A stretch of 23,088 nucleotides of DNA, taken from IMG/VR virus record IMGVR_UViG_3300020187_000231, positions 1-23,088 of that record, one strand, 5' to 3'. Origin of the DNA: a virus. Of the stretch, positions 6,092 to 14,211 are shown in pieces. Every line of letters starts with the position of its first letter. Position 1 is the stretch's first letter. The notes under the pieces were generated by a model. It did not search any database, was not told the origin of the DNA, and saw only the letters and a program-made list of their open reading frames with translations. Position numbers and translations under genes: made by a program.

Positions 6092-7057
6092 ATGGGTGCA
6101 GCAGCAGCACAAGTCGCGGGGGCAGTTGTCGGAGGTATCGCTTCGAGAGGGGCAGCCAAGGACGCAAAAAGAGCTCAGGATGAAGCCAATGCCAACGCAA
6201 TGGCTGGCTACAATTTCTCGCAGCCCTACATTAAAGATTCATACGATGCCGCAGGTAATTACCTGGACCAAGTGCAGAATACTGGCGCCTACATGGGCGA
6301 GACATATGCAGGCCCTAACCAATACCAAATGATGGGCAACCAGTACCTGGGCAACATGGGTCTCCAGGGCCGCCAGGGCGCTTTTGACATTGCCCAGCAA
6401 GGTCAGAACTTTGCCGCCAACTACGGTGACCTGTATAAGCAGTCGCAGCAGGACAACATTGCTGACAGCTATCAGTACGCCCAGGACAATAGCCAGGGAC
6501 TGGTTAACTCAGCTATGCGTGATGACTTCCGCAACCTGACTGAAAATCAGCTGACGAGCAACAACATGAATGCCTCAGCAAGCGGCAACATGAACAGTAG
6601 CCGTGCAGGTATTGTCGACGCCAATCTAATGCGGGGATACAACGACCGTAAAGCTGACATGACAGCTAACATAGAAAATCGTTTGGCTGGTGACTTTATG
6701 AGTCAACGAAACCAACAGTTCAATGATGCTATGAGAGCCAATGCTGGCCTACAGCAGTCCTATGGCCAGGGTATTAATGCCATGAACTCATTCGGCAACA
6801 TGATGAACACGGGCGGGGGCAATCTCCAAGGGTTCGACCAGGCACGGATGAACGACCAGCGTAACCGCTTCGAGCGTGACAGGGACTTTGGCCTGGACAA
6901 CCAGATTAAATACCAGGGAGGCATTCTCAATAGAGCTGTGTACAACTCGCAGGCTACTACTCCTAACATGCACTCGCCCAACGCAGCAATGATGGGCGGT
7001 GCTATGCAGGGCGCTGGTATCGGTGGCAATTTATATGACCAAGCGAAAGGGGGGTAA
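6092..7057 (+). CDS. Probable DNA ejection / internal virion protein with a glycine zipper
   Basis: The protein is 321 aa. Residues 2-20 (GAAAAQVAGAVVGGIASRG) form a glycine-zipper-like hydrophobic helix typical of phage DNA transfer proteins that insert into the host envelope. The rest is rich in Asn, Gln, Met, Gly and Tyr, with repeated helical segments such as SQQDNIADSYQYAQDNSQGL, and no enzyme motif. AAGAGGT stands just upstream, overlapping the previous gene's end. It is the first of three consecutive proteins whose order and sizes (321, 365 and 1764 aa) parallel T7 gp14, gp15 and gp16 and the P22 ejection proteins. It is probably packaged in the head and released ahead of the DNA to form part of a channel. 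The role is inferred from the zipper and the context. Confidence 0.65.
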   Translation: MGAAAAQVAGAVVGGIASRGAAKDAKRAQDEANANAMAGYNFSQPYIKDSYDAAGNYLDQVQNTGAYMGETYAGPNQYQMMGNQYLGNMGLQGRQGAFDIAQQGQNFAANYGDLYKQSQQDNIADSYQYAQDNSQGLVNSAMRDDFRNLTENQLTSNNMNASASGNMNSSRAGIVDANLMRGYNDRKADMTANIENRLAGDFMSQRNQQFNDAMRANAGLQQSYGQGINAMNSFGNMMNTGGGNLQGFDQARMNDQRNRFERDRDFGLDNQIKYQGGILNRAVYNSQATTPNMHSPNAAMMGGAMQGAGIGGNLYDQAKGG

Positions 7058-7060
7058 ATA

Positions 7061-8158
7061 ATGGCTACACAACGCGGATATAACCAGCAGAATTATATGC
7101 CCAACTATTTTCCGACGGACTACACCAGTCCCCAGGGCATAAACCAGTTTTACGGAAATATTGAAGAGGCGGTGTATTACGGTCCTAATGGAGAGTTACG
7201 TCCAAAGTATCAGCAGATGCAAATAAGTGCAGCTCCTGGTGAACCAGTACTTTCTGCACCAGGTACAGCAAGTAATGCACCCCCGCCTCCGTCTCCCGTA
7301 CTAGCCCAACAAGGTCCCGCACCAATCGTGGAAGGTGTCCCCCAGGCACCGATGAACCCGCAGGAAAGTGCCATATTTACAGCCGCGAACCCGCAGATTT
7401 ATGACGACGACACTGAGGTAACGGCAAGCCGCAGAGACGGTACGCAGATGGGCCAGGCTAACAAAGGCAGTGGCTACCAAAAGATTGGCCTTAACGAGCG
7501 CCTGATTAGATTAGGCGGCGCCATGCAGGGTGCCAGTCACCTGGGCGGCAACGCTGCTATGGGTGCCTTTGGGCAAGAGTACGCCAATATCCAGAACTCT
7601 GACCGAGCTGGTTTGGCCGCCTATGAGAAAGCCCAGATGGACTACCAGTCTGCCTTGGCAAAAGCGCAGGGTGACGGTGGAGAAACTGCAGAGCTAAGTG
7701 CCCAGCTAGATAGCACCTACGCACAAATGCAGGCGGCACTTGATGGGTTTGACAGGTTTGAATCTGTGTCCGGTCCGATAGATAACATATTTACCTCAGC
7801 TCTGGATAGCTCTGGCATGTTGAACCCAGAAAGAGCTGCTTTCCGCGTCCAGCTCCAGAAACTTATTGTTGACGAAACTCTACTGCAAACAGCAAAAACC
7901 AAAGGCGCTATATCGGATAGCGAAATGGCTCTGTTTAAGTCTGGCGTTCCAAATATGGCGATGGATGAGGGTGTCTGGAAAGCTTGGATTGGTGCCCGAA
8001 TGGAAAACATACGTGAAATGCAGGCGCGGATGCAAAGCGGTACCAGAGTAGACCCAGGAGCCGGTATCGGTTTCAAGAATGCCTACTCAATCACCGGGGC
8101 ATCATCAAGCGACAGTGAATATACCCCCGAAGACGATGACGAACTGTTCAATTTCTAG
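7061..8158 (+). CDS. Probable internal virion protein
   Basis: The protein is 365 aa with three parts. An N-terminal Tyr/Asn/Gln-rich region (residues about 1-55) comes first. A Pro/Ala-rich disordered linker follows (about 60-110, with PPPPSPVLAQQGPAPI). The Gly/Ala-rich helical C-terminal half includes AAFRVQLQKLIVDETLLQTA, KGAISDSEMALFKSGVP and NIREMQARMQSG. It ends in an acidic tail (EYTPEDDDELFNF). I recognise the C-terminal helical pattern as recurring in podovirus proteins between the ejection genes, but cannot name the family. AAAGGGGGG stands before ATG 7061. It lies 3 bases after the glycine-zipper protein and 17 bases before the 1764-aa protein, so it is most likely the middle ejected protein. 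Confidence 0.5.
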   Translation: MATQRGYNQQNYMPNYFPTDYTSPQGINQFYGNIEEAVYYGPNGELRPKYQQMQISAAPGEPVLSAPGTASNAPPPPSPVLAQQGPAPIVEGVPQAPMNPQESAIFTAANPQIYDDDTEVTASRRDGTQMGQANKGSGYQKIGLNERLIRLGGAMQGASHLGGNAAMGAFGQEYANIQNSDRAGLAAYEKAQMDYQSALAKAQGDGGETAELSAQLDSTYAQMQAALDGFDRFESVSGPIDNIFTSALDSSGMLNPERAAFRVQLQKLIVDETLLQTAKTKGAISDSEMALFKSGVPNMAMDEGVWKAWIGARMENIREMQARMQSGTRVDPGAGIGFKNAYSITGASSSDSEYTPEDDDELFNF

Positions 8159-8175
8159 TCAAGGAATACTGAAAA

Positions 8176-11100
8176 ATGCAGAGAACACCGGAAGAGTACA
8201 AGGCGGCTTACCTACACCATAAGAACTCAGGTAACGCTGATAAAGCAGCACGAGTAGCGCAGCTCTACCGGCAGCAGTTAGCTGACCAGCCGAAAGATGG
8301 TGCATTTGGATATTCTGTTGACCAGGCTCAAAGAATGGCGGGTAAGGGTATTGAGGCTGCAGGTAGAGCTTTTAACTCTAAAGCCATAGCAGACTACGGA
8401 ACAGGCGTCGTCAAACAACAAGACCGGGATATTGCTATTGGTCGGTACACGCCAAGTTACACTAAAAGTCTGCGAGAAACATACAACCAAGATGGCTTAG
8501 GCGCAGCAGCAGGATGGCTAGGAGAAAAGACAGCGGAAAATGCAGCCTCCGCAGGTACAGCTCTAGGCGGTGCAGCACTTACAGCACTGACGGCCCCAGC
8601 TTCCATGCCTTTAGCCGCAGTCATTGGCGGTGCTACCACACTTGGGTCTGCAGCAATGGGCGCTGGTGAGGCCGCTTTTGAACAAGAAGAAAAGACCGGC
8701 GACTACGATGCAAAGTTAGCCTCTGGTGTCGGTGTGCTAATCGGTATCCTAGATAAATTTGGTGCTGGAAAAGTAATACCTAAAGACCGTCTTATGAAAA
8801 TGACGGCAGAGCAAATCAGTGCTGAATTAAGTAAAAAAGGCTTCGGAGAAGCTGCAAAAACAGTCCTCAAGAGAACTGGTTCGGAGGCACTAACTGAGAC
8901 TGCTCAGGAAGGGCTATCAGTAGCTTCTGCAGCTGTAAGGGGCGGTGAGTACACTCCCGAGGAACTAGGCGATAGAGCTTTAGAGGCGGCTGCACTTGGT
9001 GGGACCACATCTTTGGCTGCTCAAGGTGGCATGGGTACCATCGGTGCAGCAACTAACCTGGTCCGAGGTAGTAACACAAGCTCAGCTCCTGCAGACCAGG
9101 AGGCCGCAGCCTCTTTTGCTCAGCGCCTGGCAGAGATAGCCGAGGCTAACGGCTATGACCTGCAGGACATCGACAAAATGTCTTCTCAGGGTGCTCGTGA
9201 GACTGTAGACAAAGCTCACATCCAGTACACAGAAGACCTCAAGCAGCTATTTGCAGATTTAAAGTCTAGGGTAGCTGTTACAGACCAGGACAGTCTTGAA
9301 GAGGTTGCACAGAAAGTTCTTGCAGCAGCGGCTTACCGAGAAGGCCGTAACAAAACCAAAAGTACTGTCGGTGTTCAAGAAATGTCAGCACTTGAATCTC
9401 TCGCAGGAGATACCAGAGAGGGCCAGCAGGCTTTATCTGTTCTACGCCAACTTAATCAATTGACGAAGCTCCACAATGATGGATATCAAGGTGGCGTCTC
9501 TGCAATTACAGACCAATTTGCCATAGCAGGGGGCGGTATTGGTTATGACAAAGGCGCTGTGGCGACAGAGCGTTTACTACGCCCGTTATTGTCGGGTAGT
9601 GCTGCATTAAGCACTGGTGGTACCTCCCTTTTAGGTCAGGCGGCTGTTCAAGGAACTGGCCGCATGATTGATAAGATTACAGGGCGTCGTTCTGTCGTCG
9701 ATAGATTTGTAAAACAGAACCAAGGTCAGCCTGGTATCCCTGGTAGTACAAGTCCAAGTCTGCGTGAAGAAAGTATTGCCGCAGAGCAAGCTGCAGCTCA
9801 AGAAGCAGAAGCCCTCCAGGCGCAGCAGGAAGCTCAGGCGCAAGAAGAAGCAAACCTGAACGAGTACGTCTTCAACCAGGGCGGTCTTCCGAACGACCAA
9901 AGTCCTGCAGGCACGATGTCATCGGTCTTGGGGATAGACCCTGAGCAAATGATGACGATGCTCGATGAAATTATTGCTACCGAGCCTAACCCTCAAATTG
10001 TTGACGCAGCTATTGCAGCTCAAGGCTCAATAGTTCAGGGAGGGCGTGTTCCAAATCTGAACCAGCTAATTTCCATGATGAAGCTGCGAGTCAACCCTGA
10101 CCCGCAGTTCTGGATAGAGCGCGACCGCTCAGCTGGACAAGCAGCAGCTCAGAATAACTTGAGCCGCCAGGAACAAAACTACCAGCGCGGCATTGAGAAC
10201 AACCAGGCGTTTAACCAGGAGCTGCAGAATGCAGTTGATGACGACGGTAGCATACCCCCGCTTAACAAGGCGTATCTCAAGTCGGCCCTGGCAGACCTAG
10301 CAAGAGACCTGGGCGCTCAGCCTCTCGACATGGTTAACTCCATTATTGAGAGAGCGGTGGAGAAAGGTGTTACCCAGGAACAGATGCAGTCGTACCTGGC
10401 ACCGTACCTGGAGAGAGTACAGCAGCAGCAGGAAGCTAAGAACAGCCGTGACCAGGCAGCAGCTGAGGTCGATGCAGACCCAATCAGTGCAGCGCGTGTG
10501 GTACCTGTGCCATTTAACAATGTAGGTATGCAGGGCGCGTTTGGCGTAGACCAGCCCACACCTGGCGGTAACTTTATCGACCTGGACACTAAAGCAGACC
10601 TTACCGGCAACACCTACGCAGGTGGTTCTGTCAAAATTATTGATGGTAAGCCACTGCTTGAGACCAGTGACACCTCTACAGCTCCAGCTACAAAAGAAAG
10701 CGGTAACAAAGTTAAGGTTAACCTGTTTAAGAAGAAAGCAGGATGGTCCTGGGTAGACTACGATGGACCAGATACGATTGTATCGACAGAGCAAGGCGGT
10801 AAGCACCACTACAGCCTAAGCAGCGATTTCCAGACACCTGTGACTTTGCAGACATATCCGAAGCAGCCGTCTGAGCCACGCCTACGCCCCACCAGTCAGG
10901 GCAAAGTAGTCTTAGGTAACAAGATTGGCAGTATCTCCGTGCGAGGCAAAGTTCATCCTGTGTATGACCAGGTGACTATCGAGGATAAGCGTGGTGTAGA
11001 CCCAATCAATGAAAACAAGACACCAGTGCTGCAGCTAGACACAAGTCCTACCATTATCCCTGTATTAGATGGCACAGAAACACCACCTAAGCTGTCAGGA

Positions 11101-13470
11101 AAAACAGAAGTGGCTAGGTACTTGGAGTCTAGAGCAAAAGACCGTATAGGTAGTGTGCGGGACATCAGTAATCCAGAAGACCGCAGCGCAATTGCCGATG
11201 ACATGGTTGCTGAAGCTATCTATGAGATGGAGCAGCAGGACGAAGGCAGTGCTATGGATTGGTACGATTCAACCATCGAAAAAATGCTAGGCATGATGGC
11301 GCTGAAGTACCCTGAAATTGAAACTGACATAAACGCTAAAACACCAATGCTTATAGCACTATCCATTATGTCGCAAAACATGGATGTGCCAACGAATCTA
11401 AAGATTGCAGAAAAAGCATATGAGTACTTTAGGGATAATGGTAAGTTCGAGATATTCGGCCAGGGCAAAAGTTCTGCCGTCATGGAACTTAACTTTGAAA
11501 AGGCTAATATTCTACTAGAAAAAATTGGCTCAATGGCTGGACTTGAAAATTTCTTAAAAACCAAGTTTACGGTAAAGGACCTTAATCCTGTCCTGCAAGA
11601 ATATCTAGGTGACATGGGAGCAGTAGGAGGCGAAAACGTCGATACAGAAGTCTATGGCTCTGCAGTATTTGGTCCAAAAGTTGGTAACGGATTTTACACT
11701 AATCTGCGAGGTGACTTTTCCCCTGTCACAATGGACATGTGGTTTATGCGAACCGTTGGCCGCCTTCGCGGCAAGGTGCTGGCCTTTGATGAGGCAAAGT
11801 TCCAAGGCCAGTTGAATAGATTAAAAAATGCTTTGGGACGTAAGCGTATTTCGCGTGATGCACTGATTGATGAAGCATTCAAGCTCATTGCAAAACACGA
11901 AAAAGATTTTAAAGCTAATCGCGACCTTTACGACCTCCCAGAGGGCCACCCTAAAAGGAAAGTAAAGTCAGAGGCTACACTTGCAGCCTATACTATTAAG
12001 GGCTCTCTGCGGGATACTGTTGATGCTCCAGCAAGCGGTACCGAGAGAAACGAGCTGCGTAAGCTGGTCCAGGAGGCCGTAGAAAAATTCAATGCACAGA
12101 CAGGGCTGGATATTCAGCCTGCTGCTTTTCAGGCTCTAATATGGTACCCTGAACAAGACCTGTACAAGTCTTTAGGCGTGAAACTCAAAAACGTCCGTAA
12201 AGACTTTGCATCAAGTTTAAAAGAATTACTGATAAAGGAAGGTTTCGATGAAGCAGACCTCAACGCCGCAATTGACAGAGTACAGCAGAGCAGAGAACAA
12301 AGAGCAAGAAGCGTTCGACAAAGCTCAGTTGGAGATGACGCCAGAACAGCAGGACGACGCTCTCCAGAAGCTGGTCGACCTGTACAAGGCCAAGAAGACC
12401 CAGCAAACCCCGCAATAAAACCTGGCACTGGCATCCTGTCCAGTGCTGTCTCCGATTACTTCAAGCAGCCCACCCCCTCTCAAATCAAAGAGCAGGTAGA
12501 GCCCGCAGAACAGATTGCCAAGTTTGTCCTGGGTAAGCCTGGTACTGAGTTTGAGAACGGCCTGTCTACGATGGACCAGTACGTAGAGTTGGCCAAGCTA
12601 CTCAATGTCACTGTTGGCGTTGTGGACAGCATGAAAGGCGATGACGTTGGAGATGGAACACTTGGCTTTTTCCAGGGAATGCTTTCCGGTACTGCTGGTA
12701 AGATAAAAATCTTAAAAGACCAAACGCCAATTAGCTTTTTGCAAACTGTTGCCCATGAAGTTGGGCATGCGTTAGAAGGCTCTACTCTGGATAGACTTGA
12801 GGCCGAAAGGTCTTGGAGCCCTAGACATAATCATCCTCAAGCATCTCGAGCTAAAGGTGACTATAGTGCCCGTCAAAATACGTTACGGGACAAGATGCAA
12901 GAAGTACTTTTCCGGTCAAGACACAGTTCAAAGTCACGGATGAGATATAACGATGGGCTCCCGGAGATTGCTGAGGCTAAAAAGATTCGTAAAGAAATCG
13001 ATGAGCTACAAAATGGGACGCTTGTTAGTTTTGGTAATGCACCTGAGTTAGGCTCTATCCCCATACGCGAGAACTATGAGTCATTTCTGACCAGCATTTA
13101 TGAAAATAGTGGTTGGTTGCAGAGTAGGCATACGTTAGAAGAGTTTTTGACAGGTCCTGCAAATAAATCTTACGAAAAACAATACAACGCCTATAACCGC
13201 TACAAAAAGGGTACTGAAGAATTTATCGTAGACCCTGTGCATTTTTACCTAATGAACCCCAAGCAAATGAAGGCAACTCTTCCAGAGACCTTCAAGTTTA
13301 TGCGCGACATATTTAACAAAAGCTCAATGCCAATTGAGATGCATGCTAATCCTATGATGACAGTGATTGCACTGTTACTCGCAGGCTTCGGCAAAGCATT
13401 GTCTGGAGAAGAAGAGGAAGACCGCCCCCAGGGTGTTTTGACACCTCAGCCAGCATTGCTGACAACCTAA
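8176..13470 (+). CDS. Giant internal virion / ejection protein with a zincin metallopeptidase domain
   Basis: The protein is 1764 aa and by far the largest here. Ala/Gly-rich hydrophobic stretches at about 120-170 and 181-198 could contact membrane. A Gln/Ala/Glu-rich coiled coil lies near 528-562. A conserved-looking module around 1030-1350 includes YGSAVFGPK at 1160-1168, then FYTNL and WFMRTVGRL. The C-terminal part has HEVGH at 1527-1531 and EEFIVD at 1681-1686, followed by YLMNP and TFKFMRDIF. HExxH plus a downstream E/D is the zinc site of gluzincin-like peptidases found in phage polyvalent proteins. A hydrophobic helix (MMTVIALLLAGFG) sits near 1727-1740. By size and position it matches T7 gp16, but I see no lytic transglycosylase motif. 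Residues about 1385-1420 form a low-complexity Arg/Ser/Gly/Pro linker that overlaps another reading frame. Confidence 0.75.
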   Translation: MQRTPEEYKAAYLHHKNSGNADKAARVAQLYRQQLADQPKDGAFGYSVDQAQRMAGKGIEAAGRAFNSKAIADYGTGVVKQQDRDIAIGRYTPSYTKSLRETYNQDGLGAAAGWLGEKTAENAASAGTALGGAALTALTAPASMPLAAVIGGATTLGSAAMGAGEAAFEQEEKTGDYDAKLASGVGVLIGILDKFGAGKVIPKDRLMKMTAEQISAELSKKGFGEAAKTVLKRTGSEALTETAQEGLSVASAAVRGGEYTPEELGDRALEAAALGGTTSLAAQGGMGTIGAATNLVRGSNTSSAPADQEAAASFAQRLAEIAEANGYDLQDIDKMSSQGARETVDKAHIQYTEDLKQLFADLKSRVAVTDQDSLEEVAQKVLAAAAYREGRNKTKSTVGVQEMSALESLAGDTREGQQALSVLRQLNQLTKLHNDGYQGGVSAITDQFAIAGGGIGYDKGAVATERLLRPLLSGSAALSTGGTSLLGQAAVQGTGRMIDKITGRRSVVDRFVKQNQGQPGIPGSTSPSLREESIAAEQAAAQEAEALQAQQEAQAQEEANLNEYVFNQGGLPNDQSPAGTMSSVLGIDPEQMMTMLDEIIATEPNPQIVDAAIAAQGSIVQGGRVPNLNQLISMMKLRVNPDPQFWIERDRSAGQAAAQNNLSRQEQNYQRGIENNQAFNQELQNAVDDDGSIPPLNKAYLKSALADLARDLGAQPLDMVNSIIERAVEKGVTQEQMQSYLAPYLERVQQQQEAKNSRDQAAAEVDADPISAARVVPVPFNNVGMQGAFGVDQPTPGGNFIDLDTKADLTGNTYAGGSVKIIDGKPLLETSDTSTAPATKESGNKVKVNLFKKKAGWSWVDYDGPDTIVSTEQGGKHHYSLSSDFQTPVTLQTYPKQPSEPRLRPTSQGKVVLGNKIGSISVRGKVHPVYDQVTIEDKRGVDPINENKTPVLQLDTSPTIIPVLDGTETPPKLSGKTEVARYLESRAKDRIGSVRDISNPEDRSAIADDMVAEAIYEMEQQDEGSAMDWYDSTIEKMLGMMALKYPEIETDINAKTPMLIALSIMSQNMDVPTNLKIAEKAYEYFRDNGKFEIFGQGKSSAVMELNFEKANILLEKIGSMAGLENFLKTKFTVKDLNPVLQEYLGDMGAVGGENVDTEVYGSAVFGPKVGNGFYTNLRGDFSPVTMDMWFMRTVGRLRGKVLAFDEAKFQGQLNRLKNALGRKRISRDALIDEAFKLIAKHEKDFKANRDLYDLPEGHPKRKVKSEATLAAYTIKGSLRDTVDAPASGTERNELRKLVQEAVEKFNAQTGLDIQPAAFQALIWYPEQDLYKSLGVKLKNVRKDFASSLKELLIKEGFDEADLNAAIDRVQQSREQRARSVRQSSVGDDARTAGRRSPEAGRPVQGQEDPANPAIKPGTGILSSAVSDYFKQPTPSQIKEQVEPAEQIAKFVLGKPGTEFENGLSTMDQYVELAKLLNVTVGVVDSMKGDDVGDGTLGFFQGMLSGTAGKIKILKDQTPISFLQTVAHEVGHALEGSTLDRLEAERSWSPRHNHPQASRAKGDYSARQNTLRDKMQEVLFRSRHSSKSRMRYNDGLPEIAEAKKIRKEIDELQNGTLVSFGNAPELGSIPIRENYESFLTSIYENSGWLQSRHTLEEFLTGPANKSYEKQYNAYNRYKKGTEEFIVDPVHFYLMNPKQMKATLPETFKFMRDIFNKSSMPIEMHANPMMTVIALLLAGFGKALSGEEEEDRPQGVLTPQPALLTT
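12248..12418 (+). CDS. Candidate embedded small gene in the +1 frame of the giant virion protein gene
   Basis: ATG 12248 to TAA 12416-12418 gives 56 codons in the +1 frame of the 1764-aa gene. AAAGGAAGG (12234-12242) stands 5 bases before the ATG, as strong a ribosome site as any in the window, and an in-frame stop at 12233-12235 sits just upstream. The product is hydrophilic and looks helical (EFDKAQLE-type segments, then MTPEQQDDALQKLVDLYKAK). Its second half uses codons preferred by the surrounding late genes (CAG AAG CTG GTC GAC CTG TAC AAG GCC). Over the same bases the main frame gives a low-complexity Arg/Ser/Gly/Pro linker, suggesting the +1 frame shapes the sequence. No homologue is recognised and the role is unknown. 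It could still be a chance frame. Confidence 0.45.
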   Translation: MKQTSTPQLTEYSRAENKEQEAFDKAQLEMTPEQQDDALQKLVDLYKAKKTQQTPQ

Positions 13471-13481
13471 AGGAAACCCCA

Positions 13482-13769
13482 ATGAAAGTGAGAGCAAATG
13501 ACCTGGTGGATGCTATTCGCCAGGTGGAGTTTATTAAGTCGTCAAAAGTTTTAAGTCCCGAGCAAAAACAAGTGTTTTACCGAGAGTTGGAGACCAACTT
13601 ACCGTTAGACATTTTCTGTAGTTCATTCCCAGGAATGCGTCAGGTTGCCAAAGACATTTTGAAACAGGAGATAAAAGATGACAGACCTAACCCCACCAAA
13701 GAAACGAGCCCAGCGAAAAAAAGCACCCCCAAAGCCAAAAACCCACCCAAAAAAAGCAACGCCCGCTAA
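13482..13769 (+). CDS. Small protein with a Lys/Pro-rich tail overlapping TerS
   Basis: The protein is 95 aa, with AAAGGAA before the ATG. Residues 1-65 look like a compact helical domain (MKVRANDLVDAIRQVEFIKS, EQKQVFYRELETNLP, MRQVAKDILKQEI). The last ~30 residues are a basic, disordered tail of Lys, Pro, Ser and Thr. The final 92 bases overlap the start of the TerS gene in another frame, so both proteins draw Lys/Pro-rich stretches from the same A/C-rich DNA. I do not recognise the family. The position directly before TerS suggests a role in packaging or DNA binding, but that is an inference. Confidence 0.7.
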   Translation: MKVRANDLVDAIRQVEFIKSSKVLSPEQKQVFYRELETNLPLDIFCSSFPGMRQVAKDILKQEIKDDRPNPTKETSPAKKSTPKAKNPPKKSNAR

Positions 13770-14211
13770 AAACCACTACTTCAGTAATCTAATGAAAACG
13801 CCAGAAGGTAGAGCGTTGAGAAAAGAGTGGTCGACCAAAAAGCGAAAGAATGGTGGCCGTCCCCAGGGCGTTCCTGACGGGCACACTGCAGAGACTATTG
13901 TCCCTGTACGTGCTCAGGCTAAAAAAGACGCAGAGAAGGTAGTCAAAATTATGAGCGAGAAATACAACATTGAAGACGAGTATCAAAAGGAAGCCTTGCA
14001 GACTGCTGTCGAGGTAATGCGAATCGATGGCCAGACTCGAGAAAGACTTGCGGCTGCCAGGTTGGTCCTGGACTTCACGAAAAGCAAACCCGCATCAAAG
14101 TCAGATGTTTCTATCAGCCATGCTGAAGATTTCCTGGCATCGCTGTTAACGGATGAAGAGAGCACCGATGAACAAGCAGCTGAAACAAGTACGGAAGAAG
14201 CTACTCAATAA
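13678..14211 (+). CDS. terS: Terminase small subunit
   Basis: The protein is 177 aa. The N-terminal ~30 residues are a highly basic Lys/Pro-rich arm (for example RKKAPPKPKTHPKKATP) suited to DNA contact. A helical core follows (VVKIMSEKYNIEDEYQKEAL, LQTAVEVMRI, RERLAAARLVLDFTKSKPA). The C-terminus (HAEDFLASLLTDEES...) is acidic and likely contacts the large subunit. The AARLVLDFTKSKPASKS... AEDFLASL pattern is characteristic of one TerS group. CAGGAG stands 7 bases before ATG 13678. The 3' end overlaps the TerL gene by 44 bases, the usual coupling of the two subunits. TerS recognises the packaging site and regulates TerL. Confidence 0.75.
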   Translation: MTDLTPPKKRAQRKKAPPKPKTHPKKATPAKNHYFSNLMKTPEGRALRKEWSTKKRKNGGRPQGVPDGHTAETIVPVRAQAKKDAEKVVKIMSEKYNIEDEYQKEALQTAVEVMRIDGQTRERLAAARLVLDFTKSKPASKSDVSISHAEDFLASLLTDEESTDEQAAETSTEEATQ

